Below are positions 1 to 6,335 of a DNA stretch of 9,581 nucleotides, one piece after another. The notes below the pieces were generated by a model. That model was not told where the DNA came from. It ran no database searches and saw only the letters and a list, made by a program, of their open reading frames with translations. How positions within the stretch are numbered: position 1 is the first letter of the stretch; each line of letters starts with the position of its first letter. Source of the stretch: Acetobacteraceae bacterium (GTDB lineage: Bacteria; Pseudomonadota; Alphaproteobacteria; Acetobacterales; Acetobacteraceae). The stretch is from assembly GCA_030039695.1 (NCBI GenBank), contig JASHVB010000828.1, forward strand, positions 1 through 9,581. Reading direction: 5' to 3'. The translations under genes were made by a program, and so were the position numbers.

Positions 1-329
1 AGGTGACGCAGGACCTGCTCGCCGCGCTGCGGTTTCGCCTCAGGCACCATATCGGGCACTACAACGCCGTGCAGCGCTTGCTCTATGGCGCGGTCATCGT
101 CGCCATCATCCTGCAGGTGATGACGGGCCTCGCCATCTGGAAGCCGGTGCAGTTAGGCTGGCTGACAGGGTTGTTCGGAGGCTATCCGATCGCGCGCGGC
201 ATCCACCTCGCCACCATGTTCGGCATCGTTGCCTTTGTTCTCGTCCATGTCGCGATGGTGGCGATCGTCCCGCGCACGCTGAAGTCAATGATCGTCACCG
301 TCCCTGCGGAGATAGAGGAACGCCGATGA
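1..329 (+). CDS. Cytochrome b561-type membrane protein, C-terminal part (5' end outside window)
   Basis: This is the last 108 or so residues of an integral membrane b-type cytochrome resembling the bacterial cytochrome b561 / Ni-Fe hydrogenase b-subunit group. Two hydrophobic spans are visible, about residues 28-46 and 66-88 counted from the GTG at 3. Histidines 68 (GIHLATM) and 82 (LVHVAMV) lie in or at the second span, 14 residues apart, as expected of haem ligands facing one another along a helix. Family members usually have about four spans and 180 or more residues, so the gene most likely starts upstream of the window. The frame is open to base 1, and the GTG at 3 is not needed as a start. 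The stop overlaps the ATG of the next gene (ATGA), so the two are translationally coupled. The protein probably exchanges electrons between the quinone pool and the molybdoenzyme encoded next. The family call is fairly sure; the partner is inferred from context. Confidence 0.8.
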   Translation, partial: VTQDLLAALRFRLRHHIGHYNAVQRLLYGAVIVAIILQVMTGLAIWKPVQLGWLTGLFGGYPIARGIHLATMFGIVAFVLVHVAMVAIVPRTLKSMIVTVPAEIEERR

Positions 330-1084
330 GCGCCCGACGCATCCAGCCGGCGGTCAGCGCGGCAGAGATCAAACCAGAGCTCGACCGGCTGTGTCGGCGA
401 GGCTTCCTGCGGCGCGCACTCTCGCTCGGCGCAATAACGATGCTGACCGGCTGCGACCTGTCGACCCATTCCGGCGTCGACGCCGCGCTGGACGCCATGC
501 TGCGCTTCGACGATCGGGCCCAGGCGGCGCTGTTCAGCCGCCAGCGCATGGCGGAGACCTATCCGGCCAGCGCCATCACCCACCCCTTCCGCTTCAACGC
601 CTATTACCCGGAGTGGCAGGTGCGTCTGCCGCCGAACAATTGGGTTCTGAATGTCAGCGGTCTGGTCTCCGAACGGCGACCGTGGACGGTGCGGGCGCTG
701 ATGACGCTGCCGCAGCAGGGGCAGATCACCCGGCATATCTGCATCGAAGGCTGGAGTCAGATCGGCCAGTGGCGCGGCGTGCCGTTGCATATGTTCCTGC
801 GCCGCGTCGGCGCGGATCTTGCGGCCCGCTACGTCGCTTTCAAATGCTTCGATGGTTATTATACCAGCATCGACATGGCGAGCGCGCTGCAGCCGCAGAC
901 CATTCTGGCTCTCGATTTCGAGGAAAAGCCGCTGGCGCCGCAATGGGGCGCGCCGCTGCGGCTTCGCATTCCCACCAAGCTCGGCTTCAAGAGCGCCAAA
1001 AATCTGGAGGCGATCGAGGTCACTAACAAGTATCCCGGCGGTTACTGGGAGAACCAGGGCTATGACTGGTTCGGTGGTGTTTGA
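326..1084 (+). CDS. YedY/sulfite oxidase-like molybdopterin-dependent oxidoreductase, Tat-exported
   Basis: A 252-residue protein of the sulfite-oxidase-fold molybdopterin-binding family. The N-terminus carries a twin-arginine signal (R24-R25-G-F-L, then a hydrophobic stretch) ending in LTGC, so C43 could be a lipobox cysteine that anchors the protein to the membrane after Tat export. The core runs from about residue 85 to 240. Cys139 in HICIEGWS matches the cysteine that ligates molybdenum in YedY/MsrP and sulfite oxidases (C-x-E-x-W-S), followed by W149-R-G-V-P-L and the conserved PTKLGFKSAKN segment. At 252 residues it is shorter than E. coli MsrP, which has over 330. The ATG is preceded by an AGAGGAA ribosome site and overlaps the upstream cytochrome stop by 4 bp. 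The substrate is unknown; sulfoxide or other S/N-oxide reduction is possible by analogy with MsrP. The fold is certain, the reaction is not. Confidence 0.9.
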   Translation: MSARRIQPAVSAAEIKPELDRLCRRGFLRRALSLGAITMLTGCDLSTHSGVDAALDAMLRFDDRAQAALFSRQRMAETYPASAITHPFRFNAYYPEWQVRLPPNNWVLNVSGLVSERRPWTVRALMTLPQQGQITRHICIEGWSQIGQWRGVPLHMFLRRVGADLAARYVAFKCFDGYYTSIDMASALQPQTILALDFEEKPLAPQWGAPLRLRIPTKLGFKSAKNLEAIEVTNKYPGGYWENQGYDWFGGV

Positions 1085-1156
1085 CGGCGCGACGATGGCG
1101 ACGGTGCGCCCGTCTTTGGTGCGAGCCGATCGCCCTTGAATCCGAAAGGAGACAAC

Positions 1157-1642
1157 ATGAGCCCGCGGCGAATCCTCGGCTTGGCGATCACAACCTCCGC
1201 CCTTGCCACATCCGCGGCGCTTGCCGTTACAGGAACACCGGCGCGCGCGCATGAGGGGGTTAGGTCGGCCTCGGCGGCGCTGGCGAGCACCGTTGCTTAT
1301 GGCGACGAACCGGTCACAGTCGCCGCAACGAGCAGTGACACACACCCGACGTCAGAGGAGTCAACTCCCAGCAAGACGGGTAAAGGCAGCCTCATCGGCA
1401 TCACAGTAAAGGATGTCGCCGCGACACAGGTCGCGCCCAGAGCGCTTGTGTCGAACGCAGCACCAGCCCGCATCGCCAACGTATGGAGCGGCTTTGATCA
1501 CCAGCCAACCGAATCACAGGTGCAACGCGCCGAGCAGGCGCGGGGTGTTGCTCCGGACGCGCGGGAACAAAGGCGCGAGACGCGGATTTTGCGGCAGCTC
1601 GATCAGGAGCTGCTGAAAAGTACCGGCGTGGCAGCCGGATAG
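1157..1642 (+). CDS. Small secreted protein of unknown function
   Basis: A 161-residue exported protein I do not recognise. I chose the ATG at 1157 because AAGGAG lies 5 bases before it and it opens a classic Sec signal: M-S-P-R-R, a hydrophobic stretch to about residue 24, then A-R-A at 29-31 as a likely signal peptidase site. An in-frame TTG at 1136 would put extra charged residues before the signal and would leave this ribosome site inside the gene. The mature part is first Ala/Thr/Ser-rich and low in complexity (about 35-75). It then has a conserved-looking segment around N108-V-W-S-G-F-D-H-Q-P-T-E and a strongly charged, probably helical C-terminus (about 119-155, rich in Q, R, E). It lies 72 bp after the molybdoenzyme in the same direction, so it may be co-transcribed and act in the periplasm with it. 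No cofactor or catalytic motif is visible. Confidence 0.75.
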   Translation: MSPRRILGLAITTSALATSAALAVTGTPARAHEGVRSASAALASTVAYGDEPVTVAATSSDTHPTSEESTPSKTGKGSLIGITVKDVAATQVAPRALVSNAAPARIANVWSGFDHQPTESQVQRAEQARGVAPDAREQRRETRILRQLDQELLKSTGVAAG

Positions 1643-2221
1643 CGCTATGTGCCGCCACGGGAATGCGATCATAACCATCGCCGGATGTTCTAGAGGACCG
1701 GAAATAGTCCGCGTGGCGGAGAACCGTAGCGCACTGGTCCGGCGTGAAGCATGCGACGAGGCTGCCAACAGCGCGTCAAAGAGCTGGGGCCGAGCGTCAA
1801 GCCTTGGCACAACGTCGTACCCTGACCTTGGTAAATGCCAGCACGGGTTCAGGTCGAAACCATAGTTGAGAAGCTAGCGCCGTCCCGCCGGGGAAGGGAG
1901 AGTGCGGCCTTTGCGCCGGCCGCGGCAAAGCTTTGAGCGGCGTGAGGATCAGACCTATGTGTATCGCTCATCACGATGTCACTCACGTAGCGCGGCACGT
2001 GAGTGCGCGAAGTAGCTCCTTGAGGGTCACCAAGATTGTCTCGACCGCGGGTGTCCACCGCTTGCCTCTCGACGGCCTCGATGGCGCCGGCCGCCCTTGT
2101 TCCCGCCACGTCGTCCCGTTGTCGAGGGCGAGGCCGGCTGCGGGTTCAGAGCGCGGGCTCGACTTTGCCGGTCGGAGGACGCCACCAGGCACCCGAGCGG
2201 TGCAAGCGTTGTCGAGGCTGC
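1643..2221. other. Gap between convergent genes, no convincing gene
   Basis: This stretch lies between the ends of two converging genes, so it needs no promoter. Several short open frames exist on both strands (for example 1933-2301 on + and 1849-2109 on -), but none has a good ribosome site, a recognisable domain or protein-like composition. I see a perfect 9-bp inverted repeat with an 8-base loop at 1980-2005, and an 11-bp direct repeat CGTTGTCGAGG near 2118 and 2208. No hairpin followed by a T run was found for either neighbouring gene. The stretch may be decayed coding DNA, but I cannot identify a parent gene. Confidence 0.5.
1980..2005. repeat. Perfect 9-bp inverted repeat (hairpin)
   Basis: CACTCACGT at 1980-1988 is the exact reverse complement of ACGTGAGTG at 1997-2005, with an 8-base GC-rich loop. 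It lies in the gap between convergent genes. No T run follows on either strand, so a standard intrinsic terminator is unlikely. It could be a transcript 3'-end hairpin or a protein binding site. Confidence 0.5.
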
Positions 2222-3634
2222 TCATGATGCCGCGTGGGTATGGACCGCGTCGCCGGCCGTTAAATGTGGTCTCGGCAAATTCTTCGGCCCAGCCAACGTA
2301 ATCCGACAGCCGGGCTTCCCATCGTCGATGCGTACGATCATTCCGTGTAATCCGGCAACACCTGCGACGAGCGCGAGGCCCAGCCCGCTTCCCGGCGTAT
2401 GGCGACTTTGCTCCGCGCGGTAGAAGCGCCGCAGGACAGCTTCGCGCTGGTCGGCTGGGATTCCCGGACCGGTGTCCGAGACTTCGAATCCCTGGACGGC
2501 GTCATCGGCGAACACGCGCACATCGACCCGTCCGCCCGATGGTGTGAACTTTAGTGCATTGTCCACCAGGTTGCTGAGCGCTTCGAACAGGAGGCTGGGA
2601 TCGCCCTGCATCGGGACGCTCATACCGTTCACCAGTCGTAATGCGACCCCCTTTTGCTCCGCCATCGGCTCATAGAATTCGACGACATCGCCACTGATCT
2701 GCGCCAGATCAACAGTGGTAAAGCCGGCGCGTCGTGCGCCGCTCTCCACCTCGGCGATTCGTAACATGGCAGCGAACGTCTTCAGCAGGCCGCGGATTTC
2801 CCGAATCGCTTCATCGACCGCCACAGCATAGTCATCCATCGATCCGGTGCGGCGACGCACGCGTTCCAACCCGGCGAGCAAGCGTGTGAGCGGCGTGCGC
2901 AGGTCGTGCGCCACGTTGTCGCAGACACCTTTCACTTCCAGCATCAGGCGCTCGATCTCGCCCAGCATGAAGTTGATCTCATGCGCCAGCTGGTCGAGTT
3001 CCCTGACCTGGCCGTGCGTCGGCAGGCGGCGGGAAAGGTCGCCGCGAACGATGCTCTGAACCGCCCGGGTGATGCCTTCGATGTGGCGCACGGCGCCCGC
3101 GCCGGCGACGACCGCCCCGATCAGTCCAAGGACGATGGTCGCCAACCCGCCCCAAAGGGTCGCTTCCAGGAGCACGTTACGGAACGCCTGAGCGCTCGTC
3201 ATGTCCTGCGCCACGAGCAAAAGCTGATTGCCTGGAAAATTGTGGGCGACGCCACGGAATGGTACGGCCCGACCATCGCGCTGCAACATGAATGTGAAGG
3301 GCCGGTCGGTGGGCTCTTCCAGAATCCGAAATTGTGGCGCTGCGAGCTGGCTGCCCGCCAGATACGCGCCACCAGGCCCGAACAAGGTGATGGGCCGATG
3401 CACATGCGGGTCCATCGCAACGTGTGCCCTGAGCACTTGGTGCAGCTCGGCCTCGTCCATGCCTGTGAACGGAGCCAGTTCCGTCAGAAGCACTTGGTCA
3501 GCGCGCAGGTCCAGATAGTTTCGCGTTTGCATGTACAAGAACGTGCACAGCAGCGCTCCCGCCGTTCCGAACAACAGCAGGAACAACACCGCCAGCCGAA
3601 AGCTGCTGGTGCGACGGAGGTCAGTCAGGCGCAC
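2222..3634 (-). CDS. HAMP-containing sensor histidine kinase
   Basis: A 470-residue class I membrane histidine kinase of the EnvZ/CusS type. Order of parts: first membrane span (about 12-34), periplasmic sensor region of about 125 residues (35-159), second span (about 160-181), HAMP linker (about 180-232), dimerisation/phosphoacceptor domain with H243 in VAHDLRTPL, then the ATPase domain. The ATPase domain has the N box (N355-LVD-N359), the G1 box (D387-T-G-P-G-I-P) and the G2 box (G415-S-G-L-G-L). All catalytic motifs are intact. The start is a GTG that overlaps the end of the regulator gene by 14 bases, without a clear ribosome site of its own, so translation is probably coupled. It phosphorylates the regulator encoded just upstream. 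The signal is unknown; the neighbouring molybdoenzyme genes suggest periplasmic redox or oxidative stress, which is inference. The sequence past residue 450 is a divergent tail. Confidence 0.95.
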   Translation of the reverse strand: MRLTDLRRTSSFRLAVLFLLLFGTAGALLCTFLYMQTRNYLDLRADQVLLTELAPFTGMDEAELHQVLRAHVAMDPHVHRPITLFGPGGAYLAGSQLAAPQFRILEEPTDRPFTFMLQRDGRAVPFRGVAHNFPGNQLLLVAQDMTSAQAFRNVLLEATLWGGLATIVLGLIGAVVAGAGAVRHIEGITRAVQSIVRGDLSRRLPTHGQVRELDQLAHEINFMLGEIERLMLEVKGVCDNVAHDLRTPLTRLLAGLERVRRRTGSMDDYAVAVDEAIREIRGLLKTFAAMLRIAEVESGARRAGFTTVDLAQISGDVVEFYEPMAEQKGVALRLVNGMSVPMQGDPSLLFEALSNLVDNALKFTPSGGRVDVRVFADDAVQGFEVSDTGPGIPADQREAVLRRFYRAEQSRHTPGSGLGLALVAGVAGLHGMIVRIDDGKPGCRITLAGPKNLPRPHLTAGDAVHTHAAS

Positions 3635-4307
3635 GGAGAATGTAGCCTGCCCCGCGCACGGTCTCGATCACCGGTCGGGTGCCCTCAGGGTCTAGCTTGC
3701 GCCGCAGCTTGCCGATATGCACGTCGATGACGTTCGTCGCCTCGACCTGGTGGTAGTTCCAGACCTCCTCGAACAACATGGTACGGGTGACGACTTGGCC
3801 GGCGTGCCGCATCAGACACTCCAGCAGACGGAATTCCCGCGGCAGCAGTTCTACCGGCTTGCCGGCGTGGCTGACGGTGTGCGTCAGCAGGTCCATCTCC
3901 AACGAACCGACGCGCAGCGTGATCTCGCGCTGCGGCGCACCGGAACGACGCCGCAGCAAGACGTCCAGCCGTGCGGTCAGCTCCAGGAAGTCGAACGGCT
4001 TGGTCAGGTAGTCATCGCCGCCGGCGCGCAGGCCTCGCACACGCTCGTCCACGCCCGACAGCGCGCTCAGGATCAGCACGGGAGCCTCGATGCCCGCAGT
4101 GCGCAGCGTCGCCAGCATGCCCAGGCCGTCGAGCCCACCTGGGAGCATGCGGTCGAGCACGATGGCATCATAGCTCCCGGAGGCGGCCTTCAGCAGCCCT
4201 TCCCGACCGGTGCCGGCCGTGTCGACGGCGAAGCCGTGGTCGTTGAGTGCGGCCATAATCTCATCCACCGTCTGAGGGTCGTCTTCCACAATCAGCACGC
4301 GGGTCAT
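3621..4307 (-). CDS. OmpR-family response regulator, partner of the adjacent kinase
   Basis: A 228-residue DNA-binding response regulator. The receiver domain (1-118) has the acidic pocket D9/D10, phosphoacceptor D52 (IVLDRMLPG), S81 and K103 (LTKPFD). The winged-helix domain (about 130-226) has L-P-R-E-F-R-L-L-E, the recognition-helix part NVIDVHIGKLRRKLD and the wing motif V-R-G-A-G-Y. I placed the start at the ATG at 4307 because it begins the canonical receiver strand MTRVLIVEDD and has AAGG 7 bases upstream. The frame stays open to 4382, but the extra 25 residues are not receiver-like. The kinase gene follows with a 14-bp overlap, making a two-gene operon. A promoter candidate lies at 4366-4393. 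Orientation is convergent with the molybdoenzyme genes and divergent from a second regulator. Confidence 0.95.
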   Translation of the reverse strand: MTRVLIVEDDPQTVDEIMAALNDHGFAVDTAGTGREGLLKAASGSYDAIVLDRMLPGGLDGLGMLATLRTAGIEAPVLILSALSGVDERVRGLRAGGDDYLTKPFDFLELTARLDVLLRRRSGAPQREITLRVGSLEMDLLTHTVSHAGKPVELLPREFRLLECLMRHAGQVVTRTMLFEEVWNYHQVEATNVIDVHIGKLRRKLDPEGTRPVIETVRGAGYILRAPD

Positions 4308-4365
4308 GGTTGTACCTTGAAAAGGGTTGCGCCGTGTCAGCGTGCAGCCAAATGAACCAGTCGCT

Positions 4366-4393
4366 ATAGTAGGTTCTGCCACTCGGCCGGCAA
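4366..4393 (-). promoter_or_regulatory. Sigma70-like promoter for the regulator-kinase operon
   Basis: Read on the - strand, TTGCCG (4393-4388) and TACTAT (4371-4366) are separated by 16 bases; they match the -35 and -10 consensus at 4 of 6 and 5 of 6 positions. Transcription would begin near 4358, leaving a leader of about 50 bases before the ATG at 4307. Position and orientation fit; there is no experimental support. Confidence 0.4.
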
Positions 4394-4397
4394 AACC
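4372..4397. promoter_or_regulatory. Inverted repeat in the divergent spacer, candidate operator
   Basis: GGTTCTGCC (4372-4380) and GGCAAAACC (4389-4397) are reverse complements at 8 of 9 positions with an 8-base spacer. The repeat fills the spacer and -35 of the predicted leftward promoter. Two related words, GGTTGTACC (4308-4316) and GGTTGCGCC (4325-4333), lie nearer the leftward gene. OmpR-type regulators usually bind direct repeats, so the binding protein is uncertain. Confidence 0.35.
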
Positions 4398-4444
4398 CGC
4401 TTCGCGCCAAGATAAATTTTTGTTCAGAATGGAAGAGAGGCTGC

Positions 4445-5146
4445 ATGCGCCTGCTGATCATCGAGGATGATAGCCGCGCCGCCCTTTACCTCACGCGTGG
4501 CCTGGGCGAGAGCGGGCATGTGGTCGATCACGTCGCGGACGGCGAGACCGGACTGGCGATGGCGCTGGAAGGAATTTACGACGCGCTGATCGTGGATCGG
4601 CGTCTGCCGGCGCTGGACGGACTGACGCTCGTGCGTCGCTTGCGCGCAGCGAGCGCCGCCGTACCGGTGTTGATGTTGAGTGCAATTGGCGGTGCTAGGG
4701 ACAGGGTGGAAGGCTTGCAGGCCGGCTGCGATGATTATTTGGCGAAACCCTACGCCTTTGCGGAAGTGCTGGCGCGGCTGGAGGCCTTGGCGCGCCGGGC
4801 CGACCGGACGCAGCGGTCCGCGATATTACGGGTTGCGAATCTGGAATTGGATATCAGAACGCGGCAGGCTAGCCGCGCCGGACAACCCATACGGCTGCAA
4901 CATCGCGAATTTCTGTTGCTGGAGAAATTGATCCGCCATGCGAACCAGGTGGTGACCCGATCGATGCTGATAGAGGCCGCGTGGGACTACGATTTCGAGC
5001 CACGCGGCAACATCATCGATATGCATATGCACCGCATCAGGCAGAAAGTCGATCAAGGGTTCGCGCAGCCGTTGATCCACACCGTCCTCGGGGCCGGATA
5101 CATGATCCGTGAGCCGGTCGAGGGACAGGGGGTGTCTGAGGCGTAG
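4445..5146 (+). CDS. Second OmpR-family response regulator, no adjacent kinase
   Basis: A 233-residue response regulator. The receiver (1-117) has D8/D9, phosphoacceptor D51 (LIVDRRLPALDG), S79 and K101 (YLAKPYAF), so it should accept phosphate. The winged-helix domain (about 127-223) includes L-Q-H-R-E-F-L-L-L-E, the helix NIIDMHMHRIRQKVD and the wing V-L-G-A-G-Y. The ATG follows GAGAGG by 4 bases, and the first residues MRLLIIEDD start the receiver exactly. It is transcribed divergently from the regulator-kinase pair across 137 bp. No kinase gene follows; downstream is a converging gene for a small secreted protein. It may be served by the neighbouring kinase or by one elsewhere. The A/T-rich stretch at 4409-4426 could hold its promoter, but I see no clear -35/-10 pair. 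It is clearly similar to, but not a recent copy of, the other regulator. Confidence 0.95.
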   Translation: MRLLIIEDDSRAALYLTRGLGESGHVVDHVADGETGLAMALEGIYDALIVDRRLPALDGLTLVRRLRAASAAVPVLMLSAIGGARDRVEGLQAGCDDYLAKPYAFAEVLARLEALARRADRTQRSAILRVANLELDIRTRQASRAGQPIRLQHREFLLLEKLIRHANQVVTRSMLIEAAWDYDFEPRGNIIDMHMHRIRQKVDQGFAQPLIHTVLGAGYMIREPVEGQGVSEA

Positions 5147-5253
5147 CCTGGTTTCAGTCGCGCCAGTTGCAGCGCGCGTGCCACGCCGTCGCTGCGCAAA
5201 ATCGGAGTGGCACATGCACGCATGAACCCCCCTTACCAGGCGCTACCACGCCA

Positions 5254-5445
5254 AGCAGCATCGGTGCCGACGGGGTACCTGGGCTCGCGCAACACTTCCT
5301 ACTGATTCCACAGGTAGGACGAGTCGGACCCATCACCAGCGGTTACCGGAGCATGACGGAGCGGGGCCGCGCCGGTACCGATGCTGTACCCAGGCTCGTT
5401 CAGCAGTTCCTTCTGGACCTGCAGGTACGATGGGTCAGACCCATC
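5254..5445 (-). repeat. Two tandem 81-base repeat units (111-bp pitch), second interrupted by TAG
   Basis: Unit 1 covers 5445-5365 and unit 2 covers 5334-5254, read on the - strand. Aligned codon by codon without gaps, 27 codons share 57 of 81 bases by my count. Conserved residues are D-G-S-D-x-S-Y-L, Q, E, L, E-P, Y and G-T. At the twelfth codon unit 1 has AAG (Lys) and unit 2 has TAG (stop). Unit 1 also starts with a perfect 17-bp palindrome (5429-5445, GATGGGTC-A-GACCCATC on the + strand); in unit 2 one arm has two changes. Confidence 0.75.
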
Positions 5446-5631
5446 ACTCACGTATGCGGCGTTTGTGACCATTGCGCCGACCTGCTCGAGCGGCTGCAGC
5501 GGCATGCCGTGATCGATCAAGCTCGCTTCGTGCCATTGAACAACCGGATTCGTCGCAGGCTGTGCCAGGGCTGTCGCAGCACCCAGGGCCAGGACCATCG
5601 TGGGCACGATAGCGAACATCCTTGCAGTCAT
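5299..5631 (-). CDS. Small secreted repeat protein, possibly shortened by an in-frame stop
   Basis: A 110-residue exported protein of no family I recognise. The ATG at 5631 is preceded by a strong AGAGGAGAGG ribosome site and opens a Sec signal (M-T-A-R-M, hydrophobic to about residue 20, A-L-A at 21-23 as probable cleavage site). The frame is open further upstream, but without a ribosome site or signal. The mature protein has V31-V-Q-W-H-E-A-S, then a repeat unit beginning D63-G-S-D-P-S-Y-L. A second unit begins 37 codons later at D100-G-S-D-S-S-Y-L and is cut by TAG (5299-5301). Beyond the stop the frame keeps matching the first unit to a TAA at 5233-5235. The gene converges with the second response regulator and diverges from the enolase cluster. 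Function is unknown; the export call is well supported. Confidence 0.75.
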   Translation of the reverse strand: MTARMFAIVPTMVLALGAATALAQPATNPVVQWHEASLIDHGMPLQPLEQVGAMVTNAAYVSDGSDPSYLQVQKELLNEPGYSIGTGAAPLRHAPVTAGDGSDSSYLWNQ

Positions 5632-6335
5632 ATTGGCCTCTCCTCTGAAGCGGATATGGGAATTGAACTGGACGTCGGTTTCGCGACGCTGTTCGAGGCT
5701 GACATTAATCGTGCGCACGACAGGTGCGCTTCGCGCTGGCATAAAATCGGATTTAAACGCCCCGCATGGTGGAGCATCAGGCATCGATGCGGACCACGGA
5801 ACGTTGGCGACGTCGCGGCGTCGGCCAGCAAGATACCTGCGCGACACCGCTCAGCGCCGGCGCGGCAGGCAGGTGCGGCGGTCCGGGTGCAGACTGTCCG
5901 AGCGGCATGCAGCCAAGGGTGGGGCGGCGCTGCCCTTGCGGCACGAATTTCCGCTGAGGGTGGATTGGAGCGGCAAAGAGTATCGGGTATTTCGAAGCCA
6001 ACTTGGGCACGCGGACGCTGCCGGACGCATCCTCCGCGCCGGCACAGGGGCTAGCCCGCCCTTCAAGCGCGCTGTCGCACACACCCGATCTGGAACCCCG
6101 ACGGCACCTACGAGGCGGCGATCACTCCCCTCGGCGAGGAAAACGAAAGGCGGCGCGATTCGCGAGCGGGAGCGGCCGATCTCGCCGGACACCGCTGGAT
6201 TGCGGTTCCACCACCGTGGCAGTCGGTTGTCGGTCAATATTCGCCCCGCGTCGAGCAGATTGTGGCTCCATGCGGCAATTGACTGCGCGGGCAATCCCGC
6301 TACGGAATGCGACCGGCTAAATAGGGAAGCGACCC
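5632..6335. other. Gap between divergent genes, possible decayed coding stretch
   Basis: These 704 bases separate the small secreted protein from the enolase-superfamily gene and should contain promoters for both. I found no strong -35/-10 pair for either. Long open frames cover the gap on both strands (for example 5600-6526 on + and 5851-6417 on -), but they lack ribosome sites and domains and run out of frame into known genes. The most protein-like segment is 6055-6282 on +, open from a TAG at 6052 to a TGA at 6280, with no start codon at its beginning. A small GC-rich hairpin, GCGGG-CAAT-CCCGC (6287-6300), lies 36 bases before the enolase gene. Confidence 0.45.

Noticed and set aside
182..1345. 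Long open frame of 387 codons on the - strand
   Set aside because: It lies opposite the cytochrome and molybdoenzyme genes, is rich in Arg, has no domain or ribosome site, and is explained by the high GC content.
1647..1865. Possible 72-codon gene on the + strand after the secreted protein
   Set aside because: It has no ribosome site, no signal or domain, and its composition is not clearly protein-like.
2906..4355. Long + strand open frames at 2906-3730 and 3717-4355
   Set aside because: They are antisense to a kinase and a regulator with every expected motif, and their products are Gln/Arg/His-rich with no domain.
5167..5200. Terminator hairpin GCAGCG...CGCTGC after the second regulator
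   Set aside because: The stem is only 6 bp with a loop of about 15 bases, and A residues rather than T residues follow on the + strand.
6217..6231. Sigma54-like site TGGCAG...TTGTC before the enolase gene
   Set aside because: The spacing between the two blocks is one base short and the essential GC of the -12 block is missing.
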